The position numbers and the translations under genes are program-made. A DNA stretch of 64,000 nucleotides, taken from the NCBI GenBank assembly GCA_944472155.2, contig OX235272.1:15360354-15424353 (forward strand), given 5' to 3'. The stretch is from Trichobilharzia szidati (taxonomy: Eukaryota > Platyhelminthes > Trematoda > Strigeidida > Schistosomatidae). Position 1 is the stretch's first letter, and every line of letters starts with the position of its first letter. The notes beneath the pieces were generated by a model that worked only from the letters and a program-made list of their open reading frames with translations, did no database searches and was not told where the DNA came from. Positions 11,498 to 21,776 of the stretch are shown here, piece after piece.

Positions 11498-11592
11498 TTT
11501 TTGCTGACGCATTTCCAGACAATACCGACTGTTAATATTGTGATGAGAATAACGCCTGTAGCTATTAGTGTGAGTAATATCCAGTTGGTTTT
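11498..11592 (-). CDS. Delta/Jagged-like Notch ligand, transmembrane exon
   Basis: 95-nt exon between a pyrimidine-rich acceptor (CTGCATCAG) and a GTAAGTG donor on the minus strand, read as 31 codons + 2 nt. After KTN it encodes a hydrophobic helix (WILLTLIATGVILITILTVG) of about 23 residues, followed by a basic stop-transfer end (WKCVSKK with the next exon). This single-pass helix follows the EGF repeats directly, giving a type I membrane protein. Start phase 0 fits the previous exon, and the 2-nt end phase fits the tail exon at 7003. The exon overlaps the edge of a SINE-H copy that ends near 11435, so the intron just downstream is crowded by repeats. The frame is fixed by phase continuity over both junctions. 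Confidence 0.85.
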
Positions 11593-11737
11593 CTGATGCA
11601 GAAGAAGAAGAGAAAAGAAAAATCAGCATTAGTAATAAAGCATCAATAACTTTGAGTAAAAAAATATCCTCAATAATTTAGCTTATACTGATAACTGACT
11701 AGTTGAGTGACTGACTTATTAACGTAGTAGGTAATAT

Positions 11738-11976
11738 CACGTGCGTCGATGGAACAGCGGTTAGGATGCTCATCAACCATGCACATGGTTCGGGGTTCGA
11801 TCCCCGGCCGCCAACGCACTTCTTTACCTCGGTAAGCCAGTAATAAGACTGGTAAAGAGGAAAGGTTGGGCATGAGGCTAGCGACCCCATCCTGTAAAAA
11901 TGAACACTGCTACAGAAACTTCAAGCCTCTAGCTTGAAGCCCTATGTTCCACTGGGGAACGTGAAGGATAAAAAAA
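11738..11976 (+). mobile_element. SINE-A copy (8-bp target-site duplication)
   Basis: tRNA-like head with GGTTCGATCCCCGGCCG box B, body GGCATGAGGCTAGCGACCCC, tail GAAGCCCTATGTTCCACTGG and poly-A. Repeats GGTAATAT at 11730-11737 and 11977-11984. Confidence 0.88.
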
Positions 11977-12329
11977 GGTAATATTAGCCTTTGATGCGTA
12001 TGTCTGTCACAGTACCAAAGACAGACAGGTAGACAGATAAACATAAGTGTAGCTGGGAGTAAGAAACAATAGACTTGTCATCTCAACTTACATCCTTTTG
12101 TGACAGGAATTAAAGGAAAACAGTTGAAAAGTTTTACACTGTCGAGTGGATTCTCTTAATGAGAGTACATATGACATGTGAATTCCGAGAAGAGTAAAGC
12201 AACACGTGCATTCCTGTGTCCCGATTGGCATTATTAAATTGAAAAAAGGGATTAGATTCTTCTGTGGTAAGTATTGTGGAAGAAATAATGCACGTCCAGG
12301 TGGATGATATTGGTGTAATTATATTCTCT

Positions 12330-12750
12330 AATATGAGTGGTGTACTTGCGAAGCTTTCGTTATTCTTACTTAGACAATATCTTCAGTGAAGACTTCTACA
12401 TGAAGTGACGGTTTGGGATTTGCTATGCGTTTATGAGCAGTGGTTTTGAATGTGACTGATTGTTTGCGGGGATTTTTCAACGCTCTTTTCCCCTTGTATT
12501 CGCATCGGTTATTCCGTTAAACTGATGGTTGATCTTATGTCCAAGCGACTGCCTTTCTTACTGTTTGATAAATCTTATCCATGGTGATGTGTTCATTGAT
12601 CACAAGAAGAACTGCGACATTTTCGGGAATCCCTTCAGTCCATATTGAGATCTTTTCTGAGGATGTTGTCAATGAAGACAATAAAAGCCCCACAAATAAA
12701 TTATTCACTCGATCAAGTATAGCTATGTCAATACTTCGCACTTTTAAGGA
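12330..12750 (-). mobile_element. Decayed PLE C-terminus and 3' tail
   Basis: Minus-strand remnant. ILDRVNN near 12710 and NEHITMDKIYQTVRK near 12560 match the end of the PLE GIY-YIG protein (LDRGN and NKHVNIDEIYQLIK in better copies). At 12350-12400 the reverse strand still shows CACTGAAGA, an imperfect stem and CGAAAGCTTCGC, a ruined hammerhead-like tail. Confidence 0.65.
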
Positions 12751-12984
12751 AGTTAACAAAAGAACAGGCGTTGGTTTTCAGCAACTGTTTTTAAGTTCTC
12801 AAAGAAGAGTCTGTGTGAATCATGTGATAAGTTGTCTGTCAAGTATGGGACGCTATTTATCTTACAACTACAATTACTAGGTGAGATTACTGTCTCAAAA
12901 AGTAAAATTGTAGCTGTAGTTGCTCAGTCACACCATGTATTATGAGTGGCTATGCAGTGAAACAATTTCTCCGGACAAGAACTT

Positions 12985-13680
12985 CTGTATTATATTATTA
13001 CTATTGTTCCCTCGGGTTCCTAATGAAACATAGGGCTTCAACTGCACGTCTCCACTTCTGCTTCTGTCTTCTGCTGTACTTTTCACCAGCGTCCATGTTA
13101 GTCCATGCTGTTTCAACTCCTCTTCACACGATCTCCTACATGTCACCCTTCGACGTCCCACTCGCCGCTTCCCTTTCCAGTTACACTCGAGCGTTGGCTC
13201 GACAAGCGATGTCACCCAGCGAGTGGCCTCCTCAGCCAGTGAGTGTCCAATCCATCTCACCTTACTCCTGCATATTTGTTGGGCGATTGGTTCTTGTTTT
13301 GTTTGTTCCCATAGTTTGTTTCTTGTTGGTTCTTGTTCTTTCCGGCGGCCATCTGATCTTGAGTATAGAGCCAGTGAAGACAGTTAGTTGTTGACAAAAG
13401 TGTGCAACAGGCTGTTGGAAATATTCTTTGTGACACACTGGCCAACTTTCTGATCCATCTGTATAGAAGAAGTGACTGACTTGACTGACGTTTGTATTGA
13501 AAATCCGAATTTTGTTGTTGATGCTGAGTTGAGGAGTGACGAAGATTTCCAGATTGGTTTGAGGTTGATGAATGTGTTTCTCGCCTTCCCAATTCTCGAT
13601 TTGACATCCCTAGATAAGTGAGTAAAGTAACCTCTTTCATTAAATCCCTCCCGTTGATGGTGATTGGCTTAATTTGCTTC
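12985..13680 (-). mobile_element. RTE-A LINE, 5'-truncated copy
   Basis: The 3' end (AACATAGGGCTTCAAC type, read in reverse) is near 13000. C-terminal text RWIGHSLAEEATRWVTS and RRVGRRRVTCRRSCEEELKQ, then upstream KPITINGRDLMKEVTLLTYL up to 13680. Frame breaks throughout. Confidence 0.85.
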
Positions 13681-13689
13681 ATATATGTA

Positions 13690-14340
13690 TTTTTTCTCCT
13701 CCCCTTATTGTTTATTGTAATCTTCCTTATATCTGGTATAGATGTTACATCATTTTAAATGAGCGTGTTCGGTGTGGATTCGGTGATTAATCTGTCACTC
13801 TAACCAGCTGCCTATATTACTTTTTAATATCTTACACTTTTTCTAGCTTCACTTATTTAACCTAGCAGGATCAGCCATTAGAACTAGAACTAAATTTCTA
13901 TGTTCCCACAGTCTAATTCACCTGGATCTACTAGTTTGACCTCACAGTCATTACATGGTATTTAGAAGATTACCTTGTTTTTCTCAGTTGGATATATCGC
14001 GTCCTTAATTCGGCAAAGTTTATGTGTGGTTGGGTTAGATTCCACCATAATTCCAGCGCCATTAAAAATCTTACATAGGGCTGAGTAAGGTTGCTTTCGA
14101 AATACCGAAGCTTCCTTATCAAGTGGAAAGAATAATATGAATAATATGAAATGTCACTCGACAACAACAGCACTTGATAGTCAGTTAAACCTACAATATG
14201 AGGGTTGGCAATATTAACCAGTTACGAGGTCTGAACTCGTGACCTTCTAACTGAAAATTTGAATACTTCATTCAATGCGCCAAAGAGACAATCAAACAAT
14301 AAAGCTTATTCAAATATAAAAAGTGAAAAATATTAATACT
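13690..14340. other. Intronic sequence, nothing recognised
   Basis: Part of the intron between the EGF 2-3 and transmembrane exons of the minus-strand gene. No repeat family or exon found. Confidence 0.5.
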
Positions 14341-14360
14341 CATTTACTTCTTACACTTAC

Positions 14361-14710
14361 CCACGACTCCAACTCCACAGACAACTCACATCTATCACCA
14401 GTCCATTCAGGTAAGCATAGACAACTAACTTCAAATTTTGTTGAATGCTCATAACATGTTCCACCATTTAAACAAACTGACGGCAATTCTGTGTTATTAA
14501 CATCATATTCGGTTGCAAAATTATCATAATTTTGAAGTTTTAAGGCTTCTTCCAGACACGCTGACCGTCTCTCAGTACATCGATGTCCAGTCCATTGTTC
14601 CGTACACTGACATGTGAAACTTTTATTATAGTGTCCGCTAAGTTGACATTCACCGCCATTTTGGCAAGGATTTGACTGACACGGATTACGATCTGGATAA
14701 CATTCTGATT
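14361..14710 (-). CDS. Delta/Jagged-like Notch ligand, exon with EGF repeats 2 and 3
   Basis: Largest extracellular exon seen, 350 nt, bounded on the minus strand by a TTAACAG acceptor and a GTAAGTG donor. It reads as 2 nt + 116 codons. Residues 1-3 (SEC) complete the previous EGF repeat. The next repeat has PCQSNPCQNGGEC, then FTCQC and EQWTGHRC. The third has a long spacer of about 27 residues between its first two Cys, then VCLNGGTC, SCLC and PEWTGDRC. The exon ends in a short stalk (ELSVELESW) leading into the transmembrane exon. EGF repeats of this C-x-C...G-x-C type are typical of cell-surface and Notch-pathway proteins. Only three repeats lie between DSL domain and membrane, fewer than in most vertebrate Delta proteins. 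No stop or frame break is present, so the gene appears intact here. Confidence 0.87.
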
Positions 14711-14849
14711 CTGTTAAAATAAAAGGTAATTAATTTCAAAGCAACAACTATGAGTTAGTATGAAGGTCATTGAATAAATTAGAATGGGGAATTAAAGTAA
14801 CCTCTGAAAACCTATTCATATATGAGTGAAACAAATTTTCTTATGAGTC

Positions 14850-15855
14850 AAGTTATTATTATTATTTTTTCCTTTAATTCCTAGAGGAACATAGGGACTC
14901 AGCCGTGCGTCTCCATTGCGTTCGGTTCTCTGCTACAGTTTTCACCTGGCTCCAGGTCTGTCCACACGTTTTCATCTTCTCTCCACATGACCTCCTCCAA
15001 GTCACCCACCCTCACACTGACCACCAACTCGCCGATTCCAATACAGTCGGGTTCCACTCGAGCCACGGCCTGTCATGTGATGTCACCCACTTGATGGTTT
15101 GTTTCCTCAGAGTATGGCCAGCCAATCCATCTCCATTTCTTCCTCCCTGCCTATTTCTTTCACAATCGCTTCCTGCTGAGTTGGTTCGCTCATTGCCAGA
15201 GATCCCTCTCTGTTGCTGATCTCTTCTGGCCAGCCGGCCATCTGATCTTGAGTGGTATTGAGCGAAGACAACTGTTAATGAAGGTCTGTAGATTGTTTGA
15301 GGTACTCTTTATGACACGCAGTGGAAGTCTCTGATCCGTATACTAGCACTGAATTCAAGTACTGGGGATATGTGAAAGCAGGTGGAATGGGAATGGACTC
15401 ACCAAATTGTCAACAGGTGAGTCAGTGATCTACTCCGGTCACCCAGAAGATAACCAGATGCACACCGAGGGCGTGGCTATCATGATGTCACCAACGGCAA
15501 CGAAGGCCCTGATGCAATGGGAGGCGATCTAGCCCAGGATAATGACCGCCAGATTCAACTCCAAAGGAAGGAAAGTGTCAATTATACAATGCTATGCACC
15601 GACAAACATCACAAACCTCGAAAAGAAAGAAGAATTCTACAGACAACTACAGGCAACAATGGACAGTACTCCAGTCGGCGACATTAAAATACTAATGGGG
15701 GACATGAACGCCAAACTGGGATCAGACAACACAGGAAGGGAAGTCATCATGGGTAGAGAAGCTCTCAGAAAAATGAATGAAGACGGAGAACTCTTCGCCG
15801 ACTTCTGCGCCTTCAATGAACTGAAGATTGGTGGCAGCGTATACAAACAATGAGT
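14850..15855. mobile_element. RTE LINE with inverted endonuclease part
   Basis: 14850-15350 is minus strand: 3' end and C-terminus of the B-type RTE. 15351-15855 is plus strand: endonuclease (IIQCYAPTNITNLEKKEEFY, ILMGDMNAKLGSDNTGREVI, FCAFNELKIGGSVYK). The layout is a minus insertion with its 5' part inverted. It lies within the intron upstream of the EGF 2-3 exon. Confidence 0.82.
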
Positions 15856-16297
15856 CAAGTTAGCTTCCGGAGTTTTACTAAGTTATTTTTCCCTTCAAAA
15901 AATATGGTCAATATACATGAATTCGTCAGTCACAGACATGTCATATCTGCAAAGAGGACTTATAATTGTCAAGAGGGTGATGCAAACAGAACAGAAAACG
16001 AACAATAGAGGCTGTAAAGCTAATTCTGTTTTCACTGTGAACTCAATTTATGCGTATATGAATACACTTATATACATGCAAGGACACAGTTTGCATCAAA
16101 ATGCACTTGATGTTGTAATGTGTCCTCCAAGGCAGATAGTTTAATTTTGAAGGATTCATTGCCCTTCTTGACAACGTCTTCAGTGCAGACTTCAGTATGA
16201 ATTGTAATAATTTAATTCTCTATGTGAATGGTCTAATTGTACCTCTGACAACCTCTATCGTGACTGCTTGTTAATTTGTATCAGTACTGATCGTTTT

Positions 16298-16587
16298 GAT
16301 TGGACACTAGTAACTAGTGTGGCGTATCTAGTCCTTCTTTGGTGCAGACTGAATTCTACCAATCGGGTATTTGCAATGTGGCCACCATTCTAGGTAGCTT
16401 GCCATCACGAGCAAGCCCAAATAGCTCAGTGGTAACGTCTCTGACTGTAGCACTGGGTGACGCGGGTTCGAATCTCAGAAGGGACATGAGTTCCCCCTAG
16501 GTTGCAGATACGCCTTGCTAACGAGTGCCAACTAGCACGAAACCTAGGTCCAAGGCTTCCTGTGGCCGATTGCCTCCAACTATCTAA
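16298..16587 (+). mobile_element. SINE-C copy with hammerhead-like segment (13-bp target-site duplication)
   Basis: Repeats TACTGATCGTTTT at 16285-16297 and 16588-16600. A tRNA-like part (AGCTCAGTGGTAACGTCTCT, box B GGGTTCGAATCTC) is followed by the hammerhead-like segment and a short tail ending GCCTCCAACTATCT. Inserted in a PLE. Confidence 0.85.
16512..16556 (+). ncRNA. Hammerhead-like fold in SINE-C, core mutated
   Basis: GCCTTG (stem I), CTAACGA (core, G5 changed to A), GTGC-CAACTA-GCAC (stem II, 4 bp), GAAA, CCTAGG (palindromic stem III), TC, CAAGGC closing stem I with 6 of 6 pairs. All three stems are intact but a key core base is lost. Confidence 0.7.
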
Positions 16588-16982
16588 TACTGATCGTTTT
16601 TATTGACTTGGAGTTAGAATCTTTTATCATGTGTCTTATTCTTCATTAGTTCACAAATTAGATCTATAGTAATGTGTCTGTTAATACCTGATTCATCTGA
16701 ATACCAAGCCTCAGGAAATTCAATGACATTTTTACTATTGCCATTGTTCAAAATTTTTCACACATTTCCAGTTGAATAGATGTCCACAGTCGTATAGGCA
16801 TGAAAGAATACATAACGGGCATTTTAACAGCTAGTTCATACTCTTCGATTCGGAGTCAAATGAGATCACCTACTTCTATCCATAAAGTGCTTACCGCAGT
16901 TCATGGAATTTATTCTGTAAATAGTATTGATTTTGCCTGATTTCGCTTTTGGGTCTTTTATTGTGAATGGTACTGAATGAAG

Positions 16983-17903
16983 GATGAATGACATGAAGAA
17001 TCTAGAAGACCTGGATTTCGCGCTCGGATGATTTATGTTTGATGTCACACAAAATCGAAGACTTACAAGCGAAAACCGACAAACTGGTCGAAGAAACAGC
17101 AAAGACAGGACTGACTCCAGGTGAACATAGACAAGACGGAGGTTATGAAAATAACCAACCAACCAACAACAACAACAGCAGCAGCAACATCCACCACCAA
17201 TCACCATCAACGGGAGGGATTTGAAAGAGGTTACTTCATTCACTCACTTATCTAGGGAGCATTGTCTCAACTACAGGCAGGTGGAACGGACGAGGATGTC
17301 AAATCGAGAATCGGGAAGGCGAGAAACACATTCATCAACCTGAAACCAATCTGGAAATCTTCCACTGTCACTCCTCAACATCAACAACAAAATTCAGATT
17401 TTCAATACAAACGTCAAGTCAGTCACTTCTTCTATACGGATTGATCAGAAACTTAGCGGCGGGTCACAAAGAATGAGTATTTCCAACAGCCTGTTGCAGA
17501 TCTTTGTCAACAACTAACTGTCTTCGCTGGCTCTATACTCAAGATCAGATGGCTGGAAAGAATCACCAACAATAAACTATGGGAAGAAGTAAAACAAGAA
17601 GCAATGGCTCAACAAATATGCAGGAGAAAGTGGAGATGGATTGGACACTCACTGGCTGAGGAGGCCACTCGCTGGGTGACATCGCGCGTCAAGCCGTAGC
17701 TTGAGTGGAACCCGAAATGGAAGCGACGAGTGGGACGTCAGTTGAAGGGTGACATGTAGGAGATCGTGTGAAGGGGATTTGAAGCAGTATGGACTAACAT
17801 GGATGCAGGTGAAAAGTACGGCAGAAGACAGAAACAAGTGGAGGCATGCAGTTGAAGCCCTATGTTCCACTAGGAACCCAAGGGAACATTAATAATAATA
17901 ATA
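16983..17903 (+). mobile_element. RTE-A LINE copy with 11-bp target-site duplication
   Basis: Repeats ACTGAATGAAG at 16972-16982 and 17904-17914 flank it. Runs from the RT C-terminal part (LMSHKIEDLQAKTDKLVEE) to the 3' end and an AAT tail. It is inserted into the PLE remnant, so it is younger than that PLE. Confidence 0.87.
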
Positions 17904-18394
17904 ACTGAATGAAGTGGTTTTTTGATTTGTGGGCAGTATATATATTCCGAATAGTTTCAGTATTCCAGCCGTTACTTCATAAATATTTTTTTATATGTGG
18001 TAAGGTGAATTTTCCATTTAACTTATCCGATTTCTTAATAGTTTGGATCAATTACATTGGTATTTGTAGAAACTGAACTGCCCGATCCGGAATAATAAAT
18101 CCATTCGATCATGAATTATTGTTGATCTCAATATGGATATAGACACGGACTAATACAGTAGTCAGAGAAGTGTAGAAAACCATGGAACATTAGACAAATT
18201 TGTTGTCTCAGTGTGGAACCCTTCAACTCAGTGTGCACTTCCAACTCCATCAGAGGTCGAGTGCAGGACATTTAACTCGTGAGCCCCCGCTTCAGTTACT
18301 ATAAATCAGTGAATTATCACTATTGACAACCAATGTTTTCAGCAAGCGGCGATCTTCACACACAACATTGTGATCAAATGTATTCACAATCTCT

Positions 18395-19222
18395 TATTAT
18401 TTTTCCCTTGGGTTCCTAGTGGAATATAGGACTTCAACTGCATGCCTCCAGTTGTTTCTGTCTTCTGCCGTACTTTTCACCTGCATCCATGTTAGTCCGT
18501 ACTGCTTCAAATGCTCTTCACACGATCTACTCCATGTCACCCTTCCACTGACGTCCCACCCGTCGCTTCTCTTTCGGGTTCCACTCAAGCTACGGCTTGA
18601 CGCGCGATGTCACCCAGCGAGTGGCCTCCTCAGCCAGTGAGTGTCCAATCCATCTCACCTTTCTCCTGCATATTTGTTGAGCGATTGGTTCTTGTTTTGT
18701 TTGTTTCTTCCCATAGTTTGTTTCTTGTTGGTTCTTGTTCTTTCCGGCGGCCATCTGATCTTGAGTATAGAGCCAGCGAAGACAGTTAGTTGTTGACAAA
18801 GATCTGCAACAGGCTGTTGGAAATACTCATTCTTTGTGACCCGCCGGCAACTTTCTGATCCATCCGTATAGAAGGATTGACTGACTTGACTGACGTTTGT
18901 ATTGAAAATCTGAATTTTGTTGTTGATGTTGAGGAGTGACAGCGGAAGATTTCCAGATTGGATTGGTTTGAGGTTGATGAATGTGTTTCTCGCCTTCCCG
19001 ATTCTCGAATTGACACCCTCACAGAAAATCGAAGACTTAAAAGCGAAAACGGACAAACTGGTCGAAGAAGCAGCAAAAACAGGACTCCAGGTGAACATAG
19101 ACAAGACGGAGGCTATGAAAATAACCAACCAACAACAACAACAGCAGCAGCAACATCCACCGCCAATCATCATCAACGGGAGCGATTTGAAAGAGGTTAC
19201 TTGATTCACTTATCTAGGGAGC
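18395..19222 (-). mobile_element. RTE-A LINE copy with 5' inversion and 13-bp target-site duplication
   Basis: Repeats ATTCACAATCTCT at 18382-18394 and 19223-19235. 18395-19015 is minus strand (3' end to RIGKARNTFINLKPI); 19020-19222 is plus strand (KIEDLKAKTDKLVEEAAKT to the FKEVT region). The junction falls where the two parts adjoin in the intact element, with little or no loss. Confidence 0.88.
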
Positions 19223-19235
19223 ATTCACAATCTCT

Positions 19236-19879
19236 GGGAAACCTAAAATGTGATTATTGGTATTCACTGTTTGTTTCAAATTGTCTTTCTGTTGGAAATA
19301 TCTCCATATTAGCACACAACTTACTCACGTATAACTTTAAACTGATAGCATGCGATTATCATCACACCATCAGCTCAATTCAGTTTTTAACCCTTTTCAA
19401 AGTCCATCCTTCCTTCCCTTCCTAATCATACCATTCTTTCTTCAAATATTTTTAAAACAAAAGTACGTTTTGTGATTTAATTTAAACCACATTAATGATT
19501 GATCTGTGTATATTTTAACCATATAAACAGAGAGAACAAGAGTGAGGAGTTTTCAGTCTCATTCAGCCACTACGTGTAATTCGCACATTTCCTTTTTTCT
19601 ATTAGTGAGCACACCTGTTGAAAGTGAATTTATTTCCAAGAATAATGATTATAGATTGGTAAGAGCTTTTCAGTTTTAGCATACAAAATCAGTATGTTGT
19701 CAGCCGAACTACTTGAAATCAGTCTGGACTCATATTTCGCCACGAACCACTACCTTGTTTCAAAGAACATTGAAATCGAGGGAGAAGTGAGTAGCCATTT
19801 CATCCCACCCTGGGACTTTTCCACAGAGTGCACTTATGACCCCATGACGGGTGGAACCTGTTATCTTCAAACCAGGAGA
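19236..19879. other. Intronic sequence, nothing recognised
   Basis: Lies in the 6.9-kb intron of the ligand gene. A 69-codon open frame at 19694-19903 has no support as a gene and partly overlaps SINE-H-like sequence. Confidence 0.45.
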
Positions 19880-20060
19880 CCAAGTTCGTTGACCGTTCAG
19901 TAACTTTGATCACTAATGGAATCGTGTGAGGGTGAACTGCCTCAGAGTCCCAAGTATGGGAGACACAGTGGTTCAGTGTTCCCTGATTTTCAGTGGCCTA
20001 TCTAACTGATGTTGGCTGGTGACTACATCTACACTGAAATCAATCCAAATCTCTATGAAA
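19880..20060 (+). mobile_element. SINE-H fragment, decayed
   Basis: CAGAGTCCCAAGTATGGGAG, then CTATCTAACTGATGTTGGCT parallels the hammerhead-to-tail part of SINE-H. Confidence 0.4.
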
Positions 20061-20555
20061 GTTTATTATCCATCTCTGCAGATGACTTCGGACGTGACTG
20101 GTTACTAGCAGAGGCAGTTGAATTCTGAGAGCACACTTTTTATTGGAATCTTTTTATTGAAGATATTTTCCAGGGAAGGAAAGTGAGTGAGCTTCCCAAA
20201 TAAATCATTCAGATCAGACAGCACACACATACAGTACCAAGAACATACACCTGAGCTAAATAATTCTTCTCCATTTCTTGTAGATTTGTTGAAGAAAGTG
20301 TTTAGTGGGATAATTCTCTTTTATTCTGACCCCCAGACCTAACAAAATGGTTGAACCAGATCACCAGCTAGACTGTAAAAGCAAAGCGAACACAACATTC
20401 GTGATTAGTGACATGATTGGTTCCGCCAAACCATCATTCTGAAGGGGACTGGCATACTGTATAACTTTATCCCGTAGATACTGTCGAATAATTTGGGTGG
20501 ACAGATAGGCCTCATTTGTGAGTGGTTAGAAAGTGAATTTGTTTAGCTTAATTAT

Positions 20556-20627
20556 GTGACCTTGTGGTAGCTGTTATCATGGCTGCCTTCCAAGCAGTCG
20601 ATCCGGGTTCGACTCCCGGCGGTTGCA
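20556..20627 (+). pseudogene. tRNA-Gly(UCC)-like sequence
   Basis: The anticodon arm CTGC-CTTCCAA-GCAG (anticodon TCC), the T arm CCGGGTTCGACTCCCGG and the 3' acceptor GGTTGCA are intact. The 5' acceptor strand (GTGACCT) pairs poorly and the D arm is short, so it is probably a pseudogene or SINE head. No CCA is encoded. Confidence 0.6.
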
Positions 20628-20862
20628 AGAGATTTAGTGTCGGTGGTATAGCGACTTAGACGCTTGCCGACCATGCACATGGTCCTGGGTTCGATTCTTG
20701 GCCGACGCACTCCGTTACCTCGTTGAGCCAGAAATAATGCTGGTATAGAGGAAAGGTTGGTCATGAGGCTAGCAAACCCACCCTGTAAAATAAACACTGC
20801 TACAGAAACTTCAAGCCACTAGCTTGGAGCCCTATGTTCCACTGGGGAACATGGAGGAAAAA
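20558..20862 (+). mobile_element. SINE-A copy with an extra tRNA-Gly-like head
   Basis: SINE-A body from about 20636, but the matching direct repeats AATTATGT (20550-20557, 20863-20870) also enclose the tRNA-Gly-like sequence in front of it, as if both moved as one RNA. Confidence 0.65.
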
Positions 20863-20942
20863 AATTATGTTACGATTCTAGCTATTTCATTTAAAACAAC
20901 TGCTTATTTATTTACTGGCAGTAGGATTTAGTCGCATTATGG

Positions 20943-21185
20943 ATCATGGCACAATCAGGAGTATCTAGATATCAGATGGTTGGAGGCAGTCAACAGGAAG
21001 CCTTGGACCTAGGTTTCGCGCTAGTTGGCACTCATCAGCGAGTCGTATCTGCAACCTCGAAGGAACTCATGTCCCTTGTGAGATTCGAACTCGCGTCACC
21101 CAGTGCTGCAGTCAGAGACGTTACCACTGAGGTATTCAGGCTGGCGGCTGACCTCTTGAAGGACAGTATTGGATATCTAGGTCAC
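20943..21185 (-). mobile_element. SINE-C copy, reverse
   Basis: Same family in reverse: the tRNA-like part at about 21150-21075, the hammerhead-like segment at 21044-21000, and the end CCATCTGATATC at 20970. Confidence 0.8.
21000..21044 (-). ncRNA. Hammerhead-like fold in SINE-C with intact core
   Basis: Minus strand: CTGATGA core, GTGC-CAACTA-GCGC stem II, GAAA core, CCTAGG, TC, CAAGGC. The 5' strand of stem I (CGACTCG) has a mismatch at the second pair. Both conserved core boxes match the known hammerhead consensus. Confidence 0.7.
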
Positions 21186-21653
21186 ACTGATGGTTATTCT
21201 GTCGTTAGACTAACCAGACAAAGGTAAGCAACAGGATATTGTGCCAACTCATAGTACGGGTGCTTTAAAGATATCTGAGTATCAGAATTAATGTCATTTA
21301 GAGGAAGATAACTCTCAGTGAGATAAAGGATGCTTATTTTGTCCTAGAACTTAGAACTCGTCACCTGGATGTACCTTCATTCCTCAGTGATACCTCTCTG
21401 TGGTTCCAAATTATGCGAGTTAGTTTCAAGTTTCAGTGGGAACACAGTCAATCAGAGCGGGGATGATCAGGTTACTAATCTGAAGAGTCTCAGATAAAGG
21501 AAAAATGCGCATCCTGGTTTTCACTGCTTATCACTGTCCACTGAATAAATTTAAATCATATCAAGTGGTTCAACTGGTAGTTAGGTATTCGAAAAAAAAG
21601 ATGCATACGTATACAGGTAAGTTAACTAATCATTGTGAAAACAACTAACTCAC

Positions 21654-21776
21654 TTTCTTCCCCACCACAAACACAAATACGTCCAGTTCCGTGGTTTTTA
21701 TTTATACATGTTGCATGATCACCGCATGGTTCATAATAACACGAATCTTCTTTTTCACATTCTTTCCCTCGTCGAC
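21654..21776 (-). CDS. Delta/Jagged-like Notch ligand, exon with first EGF repeat
   Basis: Second visible exon of the Notch-ligand gene, 123 nt, bounded by a TTTTAG acceptor and a GTGAGT donor on the minus strand. It reads as 2 nt + 40 codons + 1 nt, in phase with both neighbours. It finishes the DSL domain (RRGKEC) and encodes an EGF-like repeat with spacing C-x4-C-x5-C-x10-C-x1-C; the sixth Cys is supplied by the next exon. Key strings are CYYEPCGDHATC and ICVCGGEE. An EGF repeat directly after the DSL domain is the known order in Notch ligands. The flanking introns are about 6.0 and 6.9 kb and full of SINE, LINE and PLE insertions. It was found by translating the splice-bounded segment, because the exon is too short to show as a long ORF. 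Confidence 0.85.

Larger units (their letters stand above)
16150..18070 (-). mobile_element. PLE remnant interrupted by SINE-C and an RTE copy
   Basis: Degraded minus-strand PLE. A tail with a hammerhead relic lies at about 16165-16200, C-terminal GIY-YIG text at 16600-16970, and the connector (matching the region around YIKDISEITTRLFKPLGID in another copy) resumes at 17915. A SINE-C sits at 16298-16587 and an RTE at 16983-17903, each flanked by its own target-site duplication in PLE sequence. Removing both restores the PLE order seen at 28.1-29.1 kb. Confidence 0.78.

Noticed and set aside
11745..11815. tRNA genes at the heads of SINE copies
   Set aside because: A and B boxes are present but the cloverleaf is not complete, and each head continues into a SINE body with A-rich tail and target-site duplication.
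16866..17243. Cys-rich minus-strand frames (runs of Cys; also at 18.7-19.2, 46.2 and 48.7 kb) as secreted peptides
   Set aside because: They are the reverse reading of the RTE CAA/CAG repeat, in antisense to the element.
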